6,356 bases of DNA from Planctomycetota bacterium (GTDB taxonomy: Bacteria > Planctomycetota > B15-G4 > JADJEK01), in the NCBI GenBank assembly GCA_016795255.1, contig JAEUIB010000844.1, forward strand, positions 1 through 6,356. The letters run 5' to 3'. Positions 1 through 4,378 of this stretch are shown one piece after another. The notes under the pieces are model-generated. The model searched no databases and had not been told where the DNA came from. It saw nothing but the letters and a program-made list of their open reading frames with translations. Within the stretch, counting starts at the first letter, position 1; the number at the start of each line of letters is the position of its first letter. Both the position numbers and the translations under genes were made by a program.

Positions 1-696
1 GTGCGTCGGCTCGAGCAGATGCGCATCGACTTCGTCGCCAACGTGTCGCACGAGATCCGCACGCCGCTGGCGTCGATCCTCGGCTCGATCGAGACGCTGG
101 CCGATCACGACCTCGACGAAGCGACACGTGCGAAGTTCGTCGCGGTCGCACAACGCAACTCCGAACGGCTGATGGCGATCGTCGCGGACCTGCTCGAGCT
201 GTCGCGCATCGAGACCGAAGGCGATCGCATGCAGACTGCGCCGGTCTCGCTGGTCGGCGTCGTGCGGTCGGTCGCTTCGGCGCTCGGCAGCGCGGCGGAG
301 CGCAAGCGGCTCAAACTCGACGTCGCGGCCGCGGACCCCGAGCGCTGCACCGTGCCGGGCAACCGGCAGAGGCTCGAGCAGGTCTTCACGAACCTGATCG
401 AGAACGCCGTCAAGTACACGCCCGACGGCGGCGAGGTCCGGATCCGATTCGCCGTCGACGCGGACACCGTGTCGGTCGCGGTCGAGGACACCGGCGTCGG
501 CATCCCCCAGGAGGCGTTGCCGCGCGTGTTCGAGCGGTTCTATCGCGTGGACCCGTCGCGGTCGCGCGACATGGGCGGAACGGGCCTGGGCCTCGCCATC
601 GTCAAGCACGCGGTGCGCGCCCACGGCGGCACGGTCTCGGTGAAGAGCGAGGAAGGCGTCGGCACGACGTTCACCGTGACGTTGCCGCGCGCCTGA
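1..696 (+). CDS. phoR: PhoR-type sensor histidine kinase, C-terminal catalytic part (5' end outside window)
   Basis: Two-component sensor kinase that autophosphorylates a histidine and passes the phosphate to a response regulator, probably PhoB. The 231 visible residues hold a complete kinase core: H-box FVANVSHEIRTPL with phospho-acceptor His17, N-box NLIENAVKYT (131-140), G1 box DTGVGI (163-168), F-box region VFERFYRVD (176-184) and G2 box GGTGLGL (192-198). The run RLEQMRIDFVANVSHE before the histidine is typical of PhoR. The frame opens with GTG at base 1, but His17 lies too close to this for a real start, so the membrane, HAMP and PAS parts must lie upstream of the window. The phosphate transport genes downstream support PhoR over another kinase of this broad family. 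The kinase assignment is certain; the PhoR subtype is inferred from the H-box surroundings and context. No response regulator gene is visible. Confidence 0.9.
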   Translation: MRRLEQMRIDFVANVSHEIRTPLASILGSIETLADHDLDEATRAKFVAVAQRNSERLMAIVADLLELSRIETEGDRMQTAPVSLVGVVRSVASALGSAAERKRLKLDVAAADPERCTVPGNRQRLEQVFTNLIENAVKYTPDGGEVRIRFAVDADTVSVAVEDTGVGIPQEALPRVFERFYRVDPSRSRDMGGTGLGLAIVKHAVRAHGGTVSVKSEEGVGTTFTVTLPRA

Positions 697-732
697 CCGG
701 ATTCACCGCGTCTGCCCCGCCCTCCCCCGGGC

Positions 733-747
733 CCGGCGTTACGCCGG
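733..747 (+). other. Small hairpin after phoR, possible weak terminator
   Basis: CCGGCG and CGCCGG face each other across the loop TTA, giving a 6-bp all-GC stem 37 bases after the phoR stop. No T-run follows, so it is not a classic intrinsic terminator. The 10-base palindrome GGCTCGAGCC (746-755) overlaps its 3' arm and would compete with it. The rest of the 697-822 gap holds a second 10-base palindrome, CGGGTACCCG (802-811), and no recognisable promoter. Confidence 0.3.
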
Positions 748-822
748 CTCGAGCCACGGGTATCGTCCCGCGACCACGACGCCCTGATCCTGCGCGCGCG
801 TCGGGTACCCGGAGCGAGTCCC

Positions 823-2166
823 ATGCGAAACCTGCCGTGCGCCGTCTTGCTGACGGCTTCGATGCTGTCGTCCGTGTCCGACGCAGGCACGATCACCGTG
901 TCGCCGACGAGCTCGATCACGTCGTTGACCACCGCGCTGCAGATCGCGGACGCCGGCGACACGATCCTGCTGAAGACCGGCGTGTACCACGAGGCGGTGC
1001 TGATCCCGTCGACGCTCGACAGCTTGACGATCCGCGGCGTCGGCAACGTGATCCTCGACGCGCGCGTCGTCACCGGGCTCGAACTCGGCGCAGCGATCGT
1101 GAACCAGGCGGACGGAGTCACGATCCGCGACTTGACGATCCGCAATGCGGCAACCGTGTTGGCCGATGCCGGCGACGGCATCCGCTCGACCGGCTTGGAC
1201 ACCATCGTTTCGGGTTGCACGCTGATCGGGAACGAGGCGGCCGGGATTCGCCTGGCCCAGAGCTTCGCGGTGGTCAGCAAGTGCACGTTCATCGGCAATG
1301 CCAACGGCATCGTGCTGGCGTCGAGCGGGGGCTCGCGGATCGAGAAATGCACGTTCCGATCGTCGCTCGGCGCGTGCGCCGTTCTGACCGACACGATCGA
1401 CGTCGTGTTCGACAAGTGCGTGTTCGAGGGAAGCGCTGCGGGCGGTGGCATCGATTCCGACGACGTTTCGACCAATCCGGGCCTCGTCGTGCGGAACTGC
1501 AAGTTCCGCGCGCTCGTCGGTCCCGGGATCCGACACGTCGGGAACTCGCTGACGGTCGAGAAGTGTTCGTTCCGCGACAGCGCCGGGCACGGGATCACCG
1601 TCGACGACTCGGGTTTCGTCACGGTCACGGGCTGTTCGTTCGCGAACCTCTCGTTCCAATCGTCGGCTCTCGTCCTCACGTCGTCCTCCGAAGCGACGAT
1701 CGAGAAGTGCTCGGTCACGGACGTGTCGAGCATGGGCTTGTCCGTCACCGACTCCACGGGCGTCGACGTTCGGTCGAGTTCGTTCAAGCGCGGAGGTCGC
1801 GACCTCGAGCCGTGCGTGTTCGCGGACGGCTCGACCGACGTGTCGCTCGAGAAAGTCACGATCGCGGATTGGGGTGAAGGCGTTCGAAGCGTCGACGGCA
1901 GCGTGCTCGCGCTCACGTCGTGCACGGTGTCGAACTGCGTGCGCGACGGCTTCGACGTCGAGAGCACGTCGGGCGCCGTGACGCTGACGAAGTGCAAGGC
2001 GACGGGATGCTCGGCCGAGGGCCTCGACAACGGCGGTCCGACGACCGACGCCGTCGACTGCACGTTCAAGAGCAACCGCATCGACGTCGCGAACGACGGG
2101 ACGCTGACGCTGACCGGCGGTTCGCACGGCACGGGCGGGACGAGCACGCCGCCAGCGATCGACTGA
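823..2166 (+). CDS. Secreted right-handed parallel beta-helix repeat protein
   Basis: Predicted exported protein of 447 residues and unknown specific role. The start is an ATG with GGAG at 811-814, eight bases upstream. Residues 1-21 form a signal peptide: a short charged start, the hydrophobic stretch CAVLLTASMLSSV, and likely cleavage near SDA-G. From about residue 33 the chain is a beta-helix of the NosD/pectate-lyase-like type. It opens with TTALQIADAGDTILLKTGVYHE, the usual entry to such folds, then runs in coils of 22-28 residues built on a pattern like I-E-K-C-[ST]-F-x-x-x-x-x-x-G-I. The recurring Cys sits at 132, 154, 176, 199, 226, 248, 271, 296, 367, 391 and 413, with Ser319 and Val345 filling the two skipped turns. 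The tail (432-447) is Gly/Thr-rich with no sorting motif or membrane anchor. Such folds serve as polysaccharide lyases, binding proteins or surface proteins; I see no catalytic set. Its place between phoR and pstB may be chance. Confidence 0.87.
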   Translation: MRNLPCAVLLTASMLSSVSDAGTITVSPTSSITSLTTALQIADAGDTILLKTGVYHEAVLIPSTLDSLTIRGVGNVILDARVVTGLELGAAIVNQADGVTIRDLTIRNAATVLADAGDGIRSTGLDTIVSGCTLIGNEAAGIRLAQSFAVVSKCTFIGNANGIVLASSGGSRIEKCTFRSSLGACAVLTDTIDVVFDKCVFEGSAAGGGIDSDDVSTNPGLVVRNCKFRALVGPGIRHVGNSLTVEKCSFRDSAGHGITVDDSGFVTVTGCSFANLSFQSSALVLTSSSEATIEKCSVTDVSSMGLSVTDSTGVDVRSSSFKRGGRDLEPCVFADGSTDVSLEKVTIADWGEGVRSVDGSVLALTSCTVSNCVRDGFDVESTSGAVTLTKCKATGCSAEGLDNGGPTTDAVDCTFKSNRIDVANDGTLTLTGGSHGTGGTSTPPAID

Positions 2167-2182
2167 GGGGCGTCTTCCGAGG

Positions 2183-2213
2183 TTCAAAACTCGATTTTGC
2201 ACAGTGTTTTACG
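2183..2213 (+). promoter_or_regulatory. AT-rich island upstream of pstB, candidate promoter or regulator site
   Basis: About two thirds A/T over 30 bases, in a region otherwise roughly one third A/T. It contains the inverted repeat CAAAA (2185-2189) / TTTTG (2195-2199) and two TTTT tracts at 2195 and 2207, twelve bases apart. It lies after the beta-helix gene stop and about 120 bases before pstB, where a promoter for the transporter genes would be expected. I could not place a convincing -35/-10 pair or a canonical Pho box. The call rests on composition and position. Confidence 0.35.
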
Positions 2214-2221
2214 GCTACCCG

Positions 2222-2234
2222 TCGTGATTCACGA
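2222..2234. repeat. 13-base palindrome, operator-like
   Basis: TCGTGA and TCACGA are perfect reverse complements around a single central T. The half-site TCGTGA occurs again at 2288-2293, 66 bases downstream, before pstB. This may be a binding site for a dimeric regulator, but a palindrome this short can arise by chance. Confidence 0.3.
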
Positions 2235-2295
2235 AGGCCCCACCATGCCTTGACCGGATCTTGATGTTGCAGGTCCATCCTTCCGCTTCGTGAGG

Positions 2296-2323
2296 CGCGA
2301 CCAACCCCATCCACCGGGTCGCG
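2296..2323 (+). promoter_or_regulatory. Hairpin abutting the pstB ribosome binding site
   Basis: CGCGACC (2296-2302) pairs perfectly with GGTCGCG (2317-2323) over a 14-base loop. The last stem base is the first base of the GAGGAA ribosome binding site (2323-2328) of pstB, so folding could influence ribosome access. The loop AACCCCATCCACCG is rich in C and may stay open. Function is inferred from position only. Confidence 0.35.
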
Positions 2324-2332
2324 AGGAAGCCG

Positions 2333-3229
2333 ATGGTCAACCTGCGCATGGCGAACGAGAGCCAGAACCGGATCGACGCCGCACTGTCCGGCCCAGAGAC
2401 CCGCTTGCCCGACGTGCTGCCGACGAAGGGCCACGTCATCGGCGCCGCGCAGGATCCGCGCGACGTCACGAAGCACGCGCCGAAGATCCGCGTCGACAAG
2501 GCGAACCTCTGGTACGGCGCGAAGCAGGCGCTGTTCGACGTCGACCTGACGATCCACGAGCGCTCGGTCACCGCGCTGATCGGTCCGTCCGGCTGCGGCA
2601 AGTCCACGCTGCTGCGCTGCATCAACCGCATGAACGACCTGATCGACGGCGTGCGGATCGAGGGCAAGCTGACGCTGGACGGTGAGGACCTCTACCACCG
2701 CGACGTCGAGGTCGAGATCCTGCGCCGCCGCGTCGGCATGGTCTTCCAGAAGAGCAACCCGTTCCCGAAGTCGATCTTCGAGAACGTCGCGTACGGCCTC
2801 CGCATCCAGGGCGTCAAGAACCGCGCGCTGCTCGACGAGATCGTCGAGACGAGCCTGCGCCGCGCCGCGCTGTGGGACGAAGCGAAGGACCGTCTGCACG
2901 AGTCGGCGCTCGGCCTCTCGGGCGGCCAGCAACAGCGCCTCTGCATCGCGCGCGCGCTGGCGACGAGCCCCGAAGTGCTGTTGATGGACGAGCCCGCGTC
3001 CGCGCTCGATCCGATCTCGACGGCCAAGATCGAAGACCTGATCCACGACCTGCGCGAGCGCTACACGATCGTCATCGTCACGCACTCGATGCATCAGGCG
3101 GCGCGCGTCTCCGACCGCACCGCGTTCTTCCTGAACGGAGTGCTGGTCGAGGAAGGCAAGACCGACCAGATCTTCACGAATCCCCAGCGCAAAGAGACCG
3201 AGGACTACGTCACCGGTCGCTTCGGCTGA
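2333..3229 (+). CDS. pstB: Phosphate ABC transporter ATP-binding protein PstB
   Basis: Cytoplasmic ATPase subunit of the high-affinity phosphate importer, working as a dimer on PstC and PstA. In its 298 residues are Walker A GPSGCGKST (84-92), the Q-loop FQKSNPFPKSI with Gln139, signature LSGGQQQR (195-202), Walker B VLLMDE followed by PASALDP (215-226) with catalytic Glu220, and the H-loop His251. INRMNDL and NPFPKSIFENVAYGLRIQG are hallmarks of PstB among ABC ATPases. About 50 residues precede the first core strand (KIRVDKANLWYGAKQALFDV), making it longer than the 250-260 residues of enteric PstB. From memory, the extended form resembles the Pseudomonas-type PstB, including the ending ED-Y-V/I-TGR. 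The ATG at 2333 is chosen for its GAGGAA site at 2323-2328; Met6 (2348) lacks one. It is the first of the three visible transporter genes and lies 58 bases before pstS. Confidence 0.97.
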   Translation: MVNLRMANESQNRIDAALSGPETRLPDVLPTKGHVIGAAQDPRDVTKHAPKIRVDKANLWYGAKQALFDVDLTIHERSVTALIGPSGCGKSTLLRCINRMNDLIDGVRIEGKLTLDGEDLYHRDVEVEILRRRVGMVFQKSNPFPKSIFENVAYGLRIQGVKNRALLDEIVETSLRRAALWDEAKDRLHESALGLSGGQQQRLCIARALATSPEVLLMDEPASALDPISTAKIEDLIHDLRERYTIVIVTHSMHQAARVSDRTAFFLNGVLVEEGKTDQIFTNPQRKETEDYVTGRFG

Positions 3230-3247
3230 TCCCGTCCACGACCGTCC

Positions 3248-3266
3248 GCGGATGCGACGCATCCGC
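3248..3266 (+). promoter_or_regulatory. Perfect hairpin in the pstB-pstS gap
   Basis: GCGGATGC (3248-3255) and GCATCCGC (3259-3266) form a perfect 8-bp stem closed by the loop GAC. It begins 19 bases after the pstB stop and ends nine bases before the pstS ribosome binding site. No T-run follows, so full termination is unlikely. It could mark an mRNA processing point or protect the 5' end of a pstS message. The hairpin also buries the in-frame ATG at 3252. Confidence 0.6.
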
Positions 3267-3275
3267 ATCTCCAAC

Positions 3276-3280
3276 GAGGA
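3276..3280 (+). promoter_or_regulatory. Ribosome binding site fixing the pstS start
   Basis: GAGGA lies seven bases before the ATG at 3288. An in-frame ATG at 3252 would add twelve residues (MRRIRISNEEST), but it lies inside the hairpin stem and would put charged residues before a clean signal peptide. The site therefore decides for 3288. Confidence 0.85.
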
Positions 3281-3287
3281 ATCGACC

Positions 3288-4265
3288 ATGAAGAAGGCAC
3301 TGCTCCTGTCCACGAGCGCCGCCGCCACGCTGTGCGCTCTGTTCGCGACGACCCGACTCGATGCGAACGACGGCACCGGCGATCTGCGTCCGTACGAGAA
3401 GTCCGGCGAAGCCTTGAAGGGCACGCTGAACAGCATCGGCTCGGACACGATGAACAACCTCATGACGCTGTGGGCCGAAGGCTTCGCGCGCTACCACGCC
3501 GGAGTGAAGGTCCAGGTCGAGGGCAAGGGCTCGAGCACCGCTCCGCCCGCTCTCGAGCAAGGCACCGCGCAGCTCGGCCCGATGTCGCGCCCGATGAAGG
3601 GCGAAGAGATCGACTCGTTCGAAGCGAAGTTCGGCTACAAGCCGCTCGAGATCGCGACCTGCCTCGACGCGCTCGCGGTGTTCGTCCACAAGGACTGCCC
3701 GCTCGACCAGATCTCGCTCGAAGAAGTCGACGCCGTGTTCTCGAACACGAACAAGCGCGGCCTGCCGCCGATCGACACGTGGGGACACCTGGGCCTCACC
3801 GGCGACTACAAGGACGCGCGCATCTCGATGTTCGGCCGCAACTCGGCGTCGGGCACGTACGGCTACTTCAAGGAGCACGCGCTGAAGAAGGGCGACTTCC
3901 GCAACCTGGTCAAGGAACAGCCGGGTTCGTCGGCCGTCGTCCAGGGCGTCGCCGAAGATCGCTTCGCGATCGGCTACTCGGGCATCGGCTACAAGACCGA
4001 GAACGTCAAGGCGCTGAAGCTGTCCGAGAAGAAGGGCGGCAAGACGTTCGACGCGAACCTCGAGAACTGCGTCAGCGGCGACTATCCGCTCGCGCGCAAC
4101 CTGCTCGTGTACGTCAACCGCGCGCCGGGCAAGCCGCTCGATCCGGTCATCAAGGAGTTCCTCACCTTCGTGCTGTCGAAGGAAGGCCAGGAGATCGTCG
4201 CCAAGGACGGCTACCTGCCGCTGCCGGCCGAACTCGCGGCCGAGGAACTGAAGAAGCTGCAGTGA
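3288..4265 (+). CDS. pstS: Periplasmic phosphate-binding protein PstS
   Basis: Substrate-binding subunit that captures inorganic phosphate in the periplasm and delivers it to PstC/PstA. The precursor has 325 residues. Residues 1-26 are a signal peptide (KK start, hydrophobic ALLLSTSAAATLCALFA, likely cut after RLDA). Cys16 is not in a lipobox, since Leu precedes it, so the protein is probably soluble. Phosphate-contact loops are IGSDTMNNLM (50-59), GSSTAP (81-86), GPMSRPM (97-103) and GRNSASGTYGYF (183-194); by comparison with E. coli PstS, Arg184, Ser188, Gly189 and Thr190 should match its Arg-Ser-Gly-Thr ligands. The sequence, down to VLSKEGQEIVAKDGYLPLP near the end, resembles the Pseudomonas PstS type as I remember it. 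Mature PstS has three cysteines (125, 137, 261); 125 and 137 flank one strand region and might pair. Hairpins lie on both sides of the gene. Confidence 0.96.
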   Translation: MKKALLLSTSAAATLCALFATTRLDANDGTGDLRPYEKSGEALKGTLNSIGSDTMNNLMTLWAEGFARYHAGVKVQVEGKGSSTAPPALEQGTAQLGPMSRPMKGEEIDSFEAKFGYKPLEIATCLDALAVFVHKDCPLDQISLEEVDAVFSNTNKRGLPPIDTWGHLGLTGDYKDARISMFGRNSASGTYGYFKEHALKKGDFRNLVKEQPGSSAVVQGVAEDRFAIGYSGIGYKTENVKALKLSEKKGGKTFDANLENCVSGDYPLARNLLVYVNRAPGKPLDPVIKEFLTFVLSKEGQEIVAKDGYLPLPAELAAEELKKLQ

Positions 4266-4298
4266 CCTCGACGTCGCGCGCAGTTCGTTGATCCGACT

Positions 4299-4344
4299 TC
4301 GCGCCGGATCCCCGCGACGACGAATCGCGGTGGATCCGGCGCGA
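4299..4344 (+). promoter_or_regulatory. Long GC-rich hairpin in the pstS-pstC gap, attenuator or mRNA-stabilising element
   Basis: TCGCGCCGGATCC (4299-4311) is the exact reverse complement of GGATCCGGCGCGA (4332-4344). Inside it, CCGCGA (4312-4317) pairs with TCGCGG (4325-4330) around the 7-base loop CGACGAA. The result is a 19-bp stem interrupted only by a bulged T at 4331. It starts 34 bases after the pstS stop and ends 21 bases before the pstC ribosome binding site. No T-run follows. It could be a U-less partial terminator, or a 3' barrier that protects pstS mRNA from exonucleases. Either would give more PstS than PstC, the usual need for a binding-protein transporter. Confidence 0.75.
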
Positions 4345-4365
4345 CGCTTCCGCCGACTTGCCGAC

Positions 4366-4370
4366 GAGGA
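4366..4370 (+). promoter_or_regulatory. Ribosome binding site fixing the GTG start of pstC
   Basis: GAGGA lies eight bases before the GTG at 4379. The frame is open from 4292 (stop at 4289-4291), and the only other start-like codon seen near the junction is TTG at 4358, upstream of this site. GTG at 4379 is therefore preferred. Confidence 0.8.
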
Positions 4371-4378
4371 CCCGATCG

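Noticed and set aside
540..2147. A 535-residue open frame on the - strand across the end of phoR and the beta-helix gene
   Set aside because: It is antisense to two well-supported genes, rich in Ser/Thr/Pro/Arg, and shows no domain, signal or ribosome binding site pattern. Long antisense frames are common at this GC content.
2183..2213. Canonical Pho box (CTGTCAT direct repeats)
   Set aside because: Only one partial half-site, CTGTGCA followed by AAAT, appears on the - strand, and the second half does not match.
2250..2278. TTGACC as a -35 element of a promoter before pstB
   Set aside because: Seventeen bases later the hexamer is GTCCAT, which matches only two of six -10 positions.
3252..3287. 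Upstream in-frame ATG for pstS
   Set aside because: It lies in a hairpin stem, lacks its own good ribosome binding site, and would spoil the signal peptide. The ATG at 3288 has GAGGA seven bases upstream.
3318..3341. Possible lipoprotein signal at Cys16 of PstS
   Set aside because: The residue before the cysteine is Leu, not Gly/Ala/Ser, and a better signal peptidase I site (RLDA) follows.
4299..4344. Classic intrinsic terminator after pstS
   Set aside because: The stem is strong, but no T-run follows and pstC begins soon after with a good ribosome binding site, so complete termination is unlikely.
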